DNA of 64,000 bases from Adiantum capillus-veneris. Taxonomy: Eukaryota > Streptophyta > Polypodiopsida > Polypodiales > Pteridaceae. A program made the position numbers and the translations under genes. The notes beneath the pieces were generated by a model. That model was not told where the DNA came from, ran no database searches, and saw nothing but the letters and a program-made list of their open reading frames with translations. The stretch is from positions 71,884,676 through 71,948,675 of the forward strand of contig CM043969.1 of NCBI GenBank assembly GCA_014529385.2. The letters run 5' to 3'. This document shows, piece after piece, positions 34,274 to 44,944 of the stretch. Numbering within the stretch: position 1 is the stretch's first letter; every line of letters begins with the position of its first letter.

Positions 34274-36867
34274 GTATGTTTTGAGTTTCTTGTGCATGTT
34301 AGTGTTTCTTGTTACTGATTTGATACTCTTAATGTTAGATTTTGCTTTATATAGTATTGATTGAGTTTGTATTTTGTATCTCAAGCATTCAAGGTTTGAA
34401 TGTAAATAGTAAATTACTTGAGTTTTTGAATGGTGGATCTGTAGACTAAAACTATAACATTTAATACTCACAAAGACTTAATTACTTAAGAGCTTGAACT
34501 CAATAAGTTTTGGACCTTTTATCAATACCCCCTTGATATGATACATTAGATCGTAGCATGGTTAAATGGTGATGCTTCATAAATTGAACCTAGCTTAGAC
34601 AGGTGCTCGAGCCTAAATTTAAACTAACCTTGCTAGAAGGGAGCTTATGTTTGGACTTTGAGAACTAGCATAAGTAATCAATTAGAGCATAGATTAGACA
34701 TGTGGTGGTGGCCGGCCTTAGAGACCAAAATCTTAATGAGCTTGGAAAGGTATTTAAGTACTGCAATTTACTTAGTTTTAGTACTCATTAAATGCATAGC
34801 TTGACAAAAGGTGGACCTTACATGGATCCTAATTTCAAGAGGTGTGGTAGACCTTCAAAACAAGCTCATATAGCTTGGACATGTGGTAGACCTTGCATGA
34901 AGACTAGTTTAGACAAGTGTGGTACACCTTGTAACCAACACCCATTTGTTATATTAGCTTGGACAAGTGGTGGACCTTGCTTTTATGTTTCAATGGAGCA
35001 TATTTTGGACAGGTGGTAGACCTTGTTTCTCTCCATGCTTCAATGGAGAGAAACTTTAGCTTGGACAAGTGGTGGACCTTGTTTTTATGTTTAAAGGAGC
35101 ATATTTCGGACAAGTGGTAGACATAGTTTCTCTCCATGGTTCAATGGAACCCACCTTAGACAAGTGAAGTACCTTGAAACCAAACCCCCATAATACAACC
35201 TACTAAATAGGTTGGAAAATTGGTGGGATATGAAACCATCCATGATAGAGCATAGTATAGGTGAAAACGTAGTGGTCCTTATATCAATTACCCATGCATA
35301 GCTTGGACAAGTGGTGGACCTTGATTCTCTCTATGTTTCAATGGATCCTATCTTGGACTAGAGATATATCTTACTTAGTTCCATGCTTCAATGGATTGTA
35401 GCTTGGATAAGGAGTGGAACTTCAAACAAAACTCCACAGCATAGCATATATTAACAATTCATGGGTTTTATAGAGATTGTCTTGCCTATTTTGGAGAGTT
35501 GGTACACCTTTATTCTCCATTCTTCAATGGATCTGAGGTTGGACAAGCGGAGCTGGAGAAGTGGTCAACCTTAAAATGAAACCTCCCATGCTACAACCCA
35601 TCATAGATCGTATATGTAGTGGACCTTGAAACTCTTTTATGTCCCTAGCTTAGAGAAGCATTGCACTCTTGATTATCTCCATACATGAAGGCAAGGTTGG
35701 ACAAGTGGTGGACCTTCAAACCAGAATCTCTATGCAATAATAGGCAAGTGGTGGAGCTTGTTTTCTCCATGTTCCAATGGAGCCTAGCTTAGACAAACAA
35801 TGGAGCTTGCTTCTCTCCATGTTTCAATGGATCCTAGCTTAGAAAAGTGGTGGAGCTTTGCTTCTCTCCATGTTCCAATGGACCATAGCTTAGACAAGTG
35901 GTAGACCTTGAAAAACACCCCCCGTATACAACATATTATGGGGTTTTCATGTTTCAATGGCTCCTAGCTTGGACAAATGGTAGAGCTTGCTTCTCTTTAT
36001 GTTTCAATGGATCCAATCTTAGCCAAGTGGTGGACCTTGAAACAAGAATCCCCCCCCCCCATGTACAACGTATTATGGGTTTTGAAAGCACTGGGAGAAA
36101 ATAATAGCTTTGATAAGTGGTGGACCTTGCTTCTCTCCATGCTTCAATGGAGCCGAGGTTGGACACATGTTGGAGAGAAGATGGTTGCCCATGAAATAAG
36201 ACCATGCATGCTATAATCAATCATATGTTGTACACATGGTGGACCTTGCAATTGTTTTATATGCCTAACTTGGACAAGTGGAGGACCCTTGATTACCTCC
36301 AGATATCAACAACAAGCCAAGTTTGGACAAGTGTAGTACCACCAAACCAGAATCTATATGCTACAATAGAGTATAGGTAGGACACGCGATGAACCTTGAT
36401 ATCAAACCATCCATGCTACTAGAGATGATAGGTTTCACATGTGGTGGAACCTTGTATCAATGTTCTATGTGTAGTTTTTGACTAGTGATAGACCTTGAAA
36501 CTAATCCCTCTAGGCTACAAGAAAAAAGAGATGGATGAGGAGGCTAGACTACTTTTGTTGCATCAATGCATCCCATGTTACCACATATACTATAGGGTTC
36601 TTGGATAAGTGTTGGATCTTGTGTCAATGCTCCATGTCTAGCTTGGACAAGTGGTGGACCTTGGTTCTCTCTATGCTTCAAATGGGCAATAGATTGGAGA
36701 CACAGTGGCCTTTTTTTTCCAATGATTTTATTTTTTGGAAACCTTGGAGGCACCATGTAAGAGGCACTCTAAGTCTTCCATACAATGGACCTATTGGACT
36801 ATAAAATAATGATATCTTTCTTTGATATTGTCATTATTTTATGCATAATATTTTCTTCTTTTTGCAG
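34274..36867 (+). repeat. Motif array C inside a probable 2.6-kb intron
   Basis: Forward copies and degenerate copies of the 20-bp motif run from about 34,550 to 36,690. They share the CATGTTTCAATGGA-type landmarks of array B but are much more diverged. The segment begins with a GT donor in the ParB-like gene and ends with a polypyrimidine tract and TTTGCAG before the SET exon, so it fits an intron. Confidence 0.75.
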
Positions 36868-37424
36868 ACACAAAGGAGTTAAGTGATATAAAAACTAGAT
36901 GTATTTCACACTATGATTGGCATGAAGATCCTTTTGGGACACCAACTTTTCCTATTCCCAAAGATGTAATTTTCCATATTAACGGTGTGGATTTTGAAGT
37001 GCGACTTTCATGTATTGAAGGAGCTGGTTATGGGCTATTTGTGCATACTACCCTGGAAAGTGGTTTGACTATTCTAAACTATGGAGGGCATAAGTATAGA
37101 TTTCAAGACTGGAAAAAGATATGCAAAATATTTCCAAGAGCTTATAAATATTTTCTTCTAGAGGATCCAAACATAGAAGAAGAGGAAGATCAATCATACA
37201 TTATTGGTTGTGTAGAAGAAGGAAACGTGTCGGGCTATATAAATAGTTCTCACAGTACAAATGTCTGTCCCAACGTACGCTATACATTTGATCCAAATTT
37301 GCCACCTTGGCATAAATGCACCTCTTCACACATCAAGTCAGAAGAATATGGCCATGTATGCATTGAGACTATTTGTCAAGTTGAAGCAGGAGAAGAGTTG
37401 TTTGCTGACTATAACTTTACTTGA
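36868..37424 (+). CDS. SET domain exon (3' end of the ParB-SET gene)
   Basis: A splice acceptor (TTTTTGCAG) precedes 36,868, and the exon stays open to a TGA at 37,424. The peptide has SET-domain landmarks in order: GAGYGLFVHTTLESG (the N-terminal SET strand), SGYINSSHSTNVCPNVRYT (equivalent of the RFINHSCxPN motif, here INSSHSTNVCPN), and GEELFADYNFT (equivalent of GEELTFDY at the C-terminal end). SET domains methylate protein lysines, most often on histones. The central motif is altered (NHSC replaced by NSSH), so activity is uncertain. Joining 34,273 to 36,868 preserves frame (GAG-ACA-C then AC-ACA-AAG). No post-SET cysteine motif is seen after the TGA. Confidence 0.75.
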
Positions 37425-38066
37425 CATTGTAAAGTATTGTACATGGATGGAAATCTCAAGTACATGCATCATTTTCATTTTTCATGGATGAAATCTCAAG
37501 TAAATATAACATTTGATTATTGTTTAGTTTATGCTCAACGAGAATCTAGAGTGCTCTTATGCTTTGTGTGTTGTCTAACATATTTGACTACCTTGGCCAT
37601 AGAATCTTGATTCTACTCTAGATTTGTGATAAATCTTACCAAAATTTAATCAATGTCTAGGTTGGACAAGTGGTGGGGCTTCAAACATTACTGTCTTAAA
37701 CAAGTGGAGTTATCTTACTTGAATAAGTGGTGGCCTTTGAATCCAAATCTAAGCCAAATCTCTAATTATTTTCTTGTAGTCTAGGTTGGACATTTGGTGG
37801 ACCTTGTATCCATGTTTCCTCAACAAGGGTGGCTTTTAGTTTTCACTTTAAGTACTCATCTTTAATAAAGTGTAGGATGGAAAATGTTGAGTTAGTAGAT
37901 TGTATTTTAGACAAGTGGTGTTTGGTGTACGAATGCTGAAAATGGTTGCAAGGATTCTAACAACGACTTTACCTTAAATAAATTTCTTACTAGGAGTTCT
38001 ACATATAAATATGGTGAATAAAATTCTAGTGGTTTTGAGATACCATTTGTGTGTGTGTTTTCTTAG
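37425..38066. other. Spacer with a few degenerate motif copies
   Basis: A forward motif copy (TTGGACAAGTGGTGGGGCTT) lies near 37,660, with weaker ones near 37,783 and 37,909. The segment ends with TTTTCTTAG, a splice acceptor before the FCP1-like exon. No coding sequence is recognised. Confidence 0.5.
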
Positions 38067-38080
38067 ATTCACAAACTGGG

Positions 38081-39265
38081 ATGGATAATGCTCCTATGGT
38101 TCAGTCAACAACTATAGAATCCATAGATTCTATGGTTTCTAAAGTGCCCAAGATGGATGATATTTCTATACTAGAGTCTAGTGTTGTGCAACTTGAGCAA
38201 GCTTCCAATAATGAGAACCAAGAAATCGATGCTTCAAAAATACAACATACATCAAAAGAGACTGAAAAGTCCACTCACGAGCTATTGCCAATTGGTACTA
38301 CGTCATGTAGCGTAGATGTTGAGAAATCGATGCTTACAATTATATTGGATTTAAATGGTCTATTGTTGAAACGTTCCCCTCAACCATCCTCACACCACAA
38401 CTCAGTGCAAATGGATTCAAAAAGATATATTATACTCAGGCCAGGTTGCATCCAATTCTTGAAGACTATTTTACAAAGGTTTAATGTTGCAATTTGGTCG
38501 ACAGCTACTAGGAATAATGTGTATCAAATCCTTGCAGCACTAAACAACTTAGCTGAGGATACATTGCCTTTCTTTGCAATTTGGTCGCAAGATGTTTGCT
38601 ACACCGCTCAAACTCAAAAATTGTTTAGACCCGACAATCCAAACGTTGAGGCAATGTTCAAGCCTCTAGCCAAAATTGCCATGGGGTTTGAATGTGATCC
38701 ACAAAGAACAGTGCTTATTGATGACTCTCCTTACAAGGGATGTATTTCACCAGCAAAAAATTGCATTTTTCCACCACAATTTGATGCTGAGAAGATGGTT
38801 GACAATATGCTCTTGGAGGAGCTACTGCCATACTTGATTCAGCTTGATGAGAGAAGGGATGTGCGTGATTTAATTGCTTCTAATCGTTATGGACAACCTA
38901 TAGTGACAAATGATAGTGAATACAAACAAATCATGGAGTATTGGAAGCAGAAAAATGATGTTTGGTCAGCTAAGGTGTTCTTTACAAGAAGAATACCACC
39001 TGCAAAAGGTGACAGAGATGAAACTATCATTGAAGATGCAAGTGACACAAGCCACCGCAATGAAATGAGAAGAGCCCAAATACAAGAGATCTTGGCAAAG
39101 GAGCGTACACCCATTGAAAGCATGAAGGCGTCACAATTGACCACTTTAGCTAGGCAATTGGGTTGTAACACAAAAGGAGTTTTGAAGGCAACCACAGCAA
39201 AGGCTTATATAAATAAGGTGAAAGCTGAGAACAATCTTCTAAGGCTGGATAGAAAGCAACCCTAA
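38081..39265 (+). CDS. FCP1/NLI-interacting-factor-like HAD phosphatase domain protein (copy 1)
   Basis: There are about 394 codons from the ATG at 38,081. A splice acceptor at 38,065-38,066 implies a 5' leader exon. Residues 1-80 are low-complexity. The HAD/FCP1 homology region then shows motif I as ILDLNGLLL (Asp near residue 89), a motif II-like IWSTATRNN and motif IV as LIDDSPYKG. These domains dephosphorylate Ser in proteins such as the RNA polymerase II tail. Canonical motif I is DxDx(T/V); here the second Asp is Asn, which may weaken or abolish catalysis, although DLNG-type variants exist in plants. The C-terminal 60 residues are basic, with a helix pair (MKASQLTTLARQLGCNTKG) resembling SAP-like DNA-binding helices; that is a weak inference. 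The frame is fully open. An intron with GT directly after the stop (39,267) and AG at 39,359 suggests a spliced 3' UTR. Confidence 0.8.
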   Translation: MDNAPMVQSTTIESIDSMVSKVPKMDDISILESSVVQLEQASNNENQEIDASKIQHTSKETEKSTHELLPIGTTSCSVDVEKSMLTIILDLNGLLLKRSPQPSSHHNSVQMDSKRYIILRPGCIQFLKTILQRFNVAIWSTATRNNVYQILAALNNLAEDTLPFFAIWSQDVCYTAQTQKLFRPDNPNVEAMFKPLAKIAMGFECDPQRTVLIDDSPYKGCISPAKNCIFPPQFDAEKMVDNMLLEELLPYLIQLDERRDVRDLIASNRYGQPIVTNDSEYKQIMEYWKQKNDVWSAKVFFTRRIPPAKGDRDETIIEDASDTSHRNEMRRAQIQEILAKERTPIESMKASQLTTLARQLGCNTKGVLKATTAKAYINKVKAENNLLRLDRKQP

Positions 39266-39359
39266 GGTACTAGTGACATGTCATATATTCTTGATACACA
39301 TGCTTGAACACTCATGTGCATGGTATCTAACAAATCTTTCTTTTTATTCCTTCTTGCAG

Positions 39360-39467
39360 GATCTTACAAAGGATACTACTAGATGGAGCTCAATCAATAG
39401 AGATTTTGATTTTTTTGCTCAAAATAATGAAGCAGTCACCTACATTTTTTGTTTATCAATTTCTTGA
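39360..39467 (+). other. Possible downstream exon of FCP1-like copy 1
   Basis: A strong acceptor (TTCCTTCTTGCAG) precedes 39,360. A short open stretch with ordinary codon use (DLTKDTTRWSSINRDFDFF) follows, to a TGA at 39,467. With the donor at 39,267 it lies after the stop codon and would be 3' UTR. If the stop is an error it could be coding. Confidence 0.35.
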
Positions 39468-40254
39468 GAGACTTTATTTTAGTTTGTAATCATCAAATGA
39501 AATGAAAAGTATCCTTCTTATTAAGATTGTTGATCTTTTTCTTGTTCAAACCTTTCAATTGTGATTTATAGTTTTGTTAGCATGAGATTGTGCTTTTTTA
39601 GTTTGAAAAAAACGGTCAAAGATCCAAGTCTTTTTGGCTTTACTTAAGTTATTAATTGTGAAAGATCCAAGTCTTTTTGCTTTACTTAAGTTATTGATTG
39701 CCTATGTAATAGTCCTTAAAACAATATCGGATGGCTTTCTTGCTCCCATGTCTCACATTGGTCTTTAGGTAAGACAAGTGGTGACCTTGAAAGTATGGTC
39801 TCATATCTCGATCAAGTGAAGAGACATGAAGCTTAAATATCACTACTATGTATCTAGTGTTAAACTCCATCGAGACAAAGACTAGATAGCCAAATTGCAG
39901 TCGAGTTTAAGTGAAAAATCCATTTGAGCTAAGGTAAAACTTATAGTGCCTCATTTTTCTAGGATTCTACCCCATCAAGGAAGTTAGAATCTAGCACAAA
40001 CCAATTAAAACTCTTTTGGAGCATAGATAGGACAATTCGTGGAACTTATGAAACTTATTATTGAGTTAGAGTCTAGTTTAGATAAGCAAAAGATCTTCAA
40101 ACCAGCACTTGACTTTCTTACTATTCAATATTCAAAGTCCCTTGAGGCTAACAAATTACATACCCACTTGTAACCTAACTAATGAGTAATTATATAGATC
40201 TAAGCAAGTATATATAATGAGTCTTCAAACTAATAATCCAAGGGAAGAGAGTAG
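39468..40254. other. Spacer at the orientation switch of the motif arrays
   Basis: One degenerate forward copy (AAGACAAGTGGTGACCTT) lies near 39,773; from about 40,255 onward nearly all copies are reversed. A short duplication, AAAGATCCAAGTCTTTTTG, occurs near 39,617 and 39,660. No gene is seen. Confidence 0.5.
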
Positions 40255-43030
40255 CAAGGTCCACTACTTGTCCAAGCTCAGCTCTAGACAACATAGAAAG
40301 ATGCTAGTTCTACTAATTGTCTAATTATAGGCATGGAGAAATGATAGAAGGTTGACCACTTGTCCAACCTATCATCTCTAGTAAGATGGGAGGTTTGGCC
40401 TTAAGATTCACCATGTAACCAACCTATACATCATTGTATTATGAAGAGTAAAAAAGCAAAGCTCCACCACTTGTCCAAGCTAGTTCTAAAATCCACATGG
40501 AGATAAGCAAGCTCCACCATTTGTCGAATCTCTCTTCCATTAAAACATGAAAAAACTCATCTATGTTGTATAGGGGGACTTTTTTCCAAGGTCCACCACT
40601 TGTCCAAGCTAGGATCCCTAGTAGCACGAGTGGTTTGGTCTCAAGATACACCACTTGTACACTCTATGTCATTATATTAAGAAGAACTATGTATTAAGGT
40701 CCACCACTTGTCCAACCTATAAGGTTATATCTTAAATGGTATCCTTTCTCACCACTTGAAATGCCCATGATATGTTTTACATGGGGGTTTCATTCCAAGG
40801 TCCACCACTTGTCCAAGCTAGGCTCATTGAAACATGGAGAGAAGGAACCTCCACTGTTTCTCCTAGATAGGCTCCATTGAAACATGGAGAGAAATAAGCT
40901 CCACCATGCCTCCAAGTTGCTAGGCTCCATTGAAATACCCAATACCCATAATTTTTTGTACATGGGGGGTTTACATTCAAGGTTCACCACTTGTCCAACC
41001 TATTATCCCTAGTAGGTTTGGTCTCATGATTCACCACTTGTCCACTCTATGTCATTATATTAAGAGGAATTAGGTGTTAAGGTCCACCACTTGTCCAACC
41101 TATAATGTTATAGCTTGAATGGTATTTTTTCTCACCACTTGTAATGCCCATGACATGATTTACATGGGGGTTTTGTTCCAAGGTACACCACTTGTCCAAG
41201 ATAAATCTATTGAAACATAGAGAGAAACAAAGGTCCACCACTTTTCCAAGCTAGGCTGCATTGAAATATGGACCTTAATACCAAATTATTTCTAGTAGCA
41301 TGAGTGATATTTTGTACATGGGGCGTTTACATTCAAGGTCCACCACTTGTCCAACCTATTTCCCTAGTAGGTTTGGTCCCAATTTCACCACTTATCCACT
41401 CTATGTCATTATATTAAGAATAATTGGGTGTTAAGGTCCACCACTTGTCCAACCTATAAGGTTATATATTGAATGGTATTTTTTCTCACCACTTGTAATG
41501 CCCATGATATGTTTTACATGGGGTTTTTGTTCCAAGGTCCACCACTTTTCCAAGATAACTCTATTCAAACATAGAGAGAAACAAAGGTCCACCACTTGTC
41601 CAAGCTAGGCTCCATTGAAACATGGAGAGAATGATGCTGCACCATTTATCCAAGATAGGCTGCATTGAAACATGGAGAGAAGCAAGCTTTACCATGTTTC
41701 CAAGCTAGGCTCCATTGAAACACTCTAGGGGGTTTTATTTCAAGGCCCACCACTTGTTTAACCTATTATCCCTAGTAGCATGAGTGGTTTGGTTTCAAGA
41801 TTCACCACTTGTACACTCTATGTCATTATATTGTGTTAAGGTCCACCACTTGTCCAACCTATAAGGTTATATCTTAAATGGTATCCTTCCTCGCCACTTG
41901 AAATGCCCATGATATGTTTTACATGGGAGTTTCATTCCAAGATCCACCACTTGTCCAAGCTAACCATATTCAAACATAGAGAGAAACAAAGGTCCACGAC
42001 TTGTCCAAGCTAGGCTCCATTGAAACATGGAGAGAAGGAACCTCCACCATTTCTCCTAGATAGGCTCCATTAAAACATGGAGAGAAGTAAGTTCCACCAT
42101 GTCTCCAAGATGCTAGGCTCCATTGAAATACGCAAAACCCATGATATTTTGTACATGGGTGATTTACATTCAAGGTCAACCATTTCTCCAACCTATTATC
42201 CCTAGTAGGTTTGGTCTCACAATTCACCACTTTTCCACTATATGTCATTATAATAAGAGGAATTGGGTGCTAAGGTCCACCACTTGTCCAGCCTATAAGG
42301 TTATACCTTGAATGGTATTTTTTCTCACCACTTGTAATGCCCATGACATGCTTTACATGGGGGTTTTGTTCCAAGGTTCACCACTTGTCCAAGCAAATTC
42401 TATTGAAACATAGAGAGAAACAAAGGTCCACCACTTTTCCAAGCTAGGCTCCATTGAAACATGGACCTTAATACCAAATTATTCCTAGTAGCATGAGTAA
42501 TATTTTGTACATGGGGGGTTTGCATTCAAGGTCCACCACTTGTCCAACGTACTTTTCCTAGTAGGTTTGGTCGCAAGATTCACCACTTGTCCACTCTATG
42601 TCATTATATTAATAATAATTGGGTGTTAATGTCCACCACTTTTCCAACCTATAAGGTTATATATTGAATGGTATTTTTTCTCACCACTTGTAATGTCCAT
42701 GATATGTTTTACATGGGGATTTTGTTCCAAGGTCCACCACTTGTCCAAGCTAAATCTGTTCAAACATAGAGAGAAACAAACGTGCACCACTTGTCCAAGG
42801 TAGGGTCCATTGAAACATGGAGAGAATGATGCTCCACCATTTATCCAAGATAGACTCCATTGAAACATGGAGAGAAGTAAGCTCCACCATGTTTCCAAGA
42901 TGCTAGAGTCCATTGAAATACCCAAAACCCCTGATACTTTGTACATGGGGGGTTTACATTCAAGGTCCACCACTTGTCCAACCTATTATCCCTAGTAGCA
43001 TGAGTGGCTTGGTCTCAGGATTCACCACTT
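40255..43030 (-). repeat. Motif array D (reverse orientation)
   Basis: This array holds the reverse complement of the array B unit. AAGGTCCACCACTTGTCCAA recurs with the same landmarks reversed, for example TCCATTGAAACATGGAGAG, ACCTATAAGGTTATA and CATGATATGTTTTACATGGG. Units are about 420-460 bp but more diverged from each other than in array B. Confidence 0.92.
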
Positions 43031-43403
43031 GTCCACTCTATACCATTATATTAAGAAAAATTGGGTTTCCATATCTAAATGGATCTTTGCTTGGATAAGT
43101 GGTAGACCTTGAGACCTAAATACCCATTCTACACTAGAGCATTGGTTAAGCCTTATACACTTCAAGAATACCTTTAACAACAAGTAGTAGTTATTAGTTG
43201 ACTTAAGTCTAGTTGAACTCCATGGTATTGAGACTAAGAGAGAGTGTAGCATAAAAAAGAGTCAGGATTTTAATTTGACTTTCTTTCTATTAATGAGTAG
43301 ATCATAGATGGATTTTGGTATCTAATAAAACCTTAGGGTAGACAATGTAAAACTCATGTCTATTGTTGTGTTTGCATTAAGTGTTCTTGTTCTTTAATTT
43401 CAG

Positions 43404-44179
43404 AACCATTACAGAAAAATGGATTGGCTATATGCTGGCATAAATTGAAGAAAACTATTGAATTACCCATCCAACCTCCTCCAAGACCTTGTCCAAGGAA
43501 TGAATCACCTCCTTATCACCTACCACTTGCTTTCAAGGACATCAAAAGAGTACTTATCTTGGATCTAGAGGGGTTACTTCTCAAGACAGTTGAAATGAAA
43601 CATGGAGATTCTATGCCATCTTGGGCTCAACACATGCGACTTGTGGAGGACAAAGATGAAGTTTATCATGTGGTGCGACCAGACGCACAAAGTTTTTTGG
43701 ATTTTTGTGCTGAATACTTTGAGCTATGGATATGGAGTTGCTATAACTTAACAAGGGTGCAACGCATCACACAAAAGTGTTTTCCTGAGCAGTATACCAA
43801 GTTCAAGGTGTTTATGAGTAACAAAAATTGCCAAAATCCAAATATCATGTTAGGATTTACAAGGGTTTATCACAAAAATCTGAGTGATATTTGGAAGATA
43901 TTTGAGGATTTGGATGCAAACAATACCTTAATTTTTGATGACACTCCATATAGGGTGATGTGGAACATGCCAGGGACATATCTTATATTTCCAAAGATGT
44001 GGAGGCAAACTTCCGAGCAACTTCAAAACTTCTTGCAGAGAACCATAATTCCATGGTTGGTAGGATGGTTGTATGCAAGAGATAAGAGAGTCTATACATA
44101 CAACACAATTGTAAATCAGTATAGTGATTCTGAGACAAATTATGTCCTTGGTGTGTACTTGTCAACACGAAAGCATTGA
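43404..44179 (+). CDS. FCP1/NLI-interacting-factor-like domain protein (copy 2), 3' exon
   Basis: A splice acceptor (TTTAATTTCAG) ends at 43,403, and the frame is open from 43,404 to the stop at 44,179. No suitable in-frame ATG lies at the exon start, so an upstream exon must supply it; I could not place that exon. The peptide has a proline-rich start (ELPIQPPPRPCPR), motif I VLILDLEGLLLK, the Pol II-CTD-phosphatase-like VVRPDAQSFLDFC, a motif II-like LWIWSCYNLT and motif IV LIFDDTPYR. The second Asp of motif I is Glu. Plants have such DLEG/DLNG variants of FCP1-like HAD domains, and enzymatic activity is doubtful. It is a distant relative of copy 1, not a recent duplicate. It lies between two reversed motif arrays. 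Confidence 0.75.
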
Positions 44180-44295
44180 ATAAATATGGCTATAAGATGC
44201 TTTTTTTATTCTAGTGTGTATCTTTCAATATTTGTATAATTTGATATAGTCTTTTTTTTTTTTTTAAAGGTGTGTCAATTTTATGAACACTTGAA

Positions 44296-44400
44296 TGGAG
44301 TGCACCCTACTCTAAGGGGACTTCAATGTACTATTGGAGTGCATCCTATTGTAAGGGGACTCTGATGTATTGCTAGAGTGCACCCAAATTTTTGGGGACT
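44296..44400 (+). repeat. Short tandem repeat, period about 39 bp, three copies
   Basis: Copies begin GGAGTGCACCCTA, GGAGTGCATCCTA and AGAGTGCACCCAA, and each is followed by GGGGACT. They lie in the 3' flank of FCP1-like copy 2. Confidence 0.75.
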
Positions 44401-44944
44401 CATTTTTTATTTGATTGGGGCCTATGTTGGGTCATATAGTAAAAGAAATTCATTTTTTGTCAATTCATATCGAGGTTGCATTTATTTGGAACTATGAAAG
44501 AATTGATGTTTGATGTCAAAATAAAACTTGTAAGTGTGGATCAGAGAATTCATGGACTTTAAATATGTGAGAGGGATCTTTTTCTTGGGCACAAATGTTT
44601 GCTTCAAGAATTTTGTCATTACATACTTTATGTGAAAGAGTTTTAGAACCTAAAAGACTTTGAAAACAAAACTATGGAATCTAAGTGCATGTATTCTTGA
44701 ATGGCTTGAAAGTTGATGTATACATGCATGTCGCCTTGATGAAGATTTAGATCTGACAAGATGGAAAGATATAATTCTTGGACGTTACCTTTGTCAATTT
44801 GGTAATAACATATTTAACTTTCTTTTAATATGGGTGGAAAATATATTATTATGTGCATTTGGAACCTAATTGCTTGACCTTCAAACCAAGATTCCTATGT
44901 TATTTTTTCATATACTTTTTTGTACTGAATTAAGATTGTGGATG
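44401..44944. other. AT-rich spacer, no gene seen
   Basis: No recognisable open frame or repeat lies between the FCP1-like copy 2 flank and array E. Confidence 0.4.
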
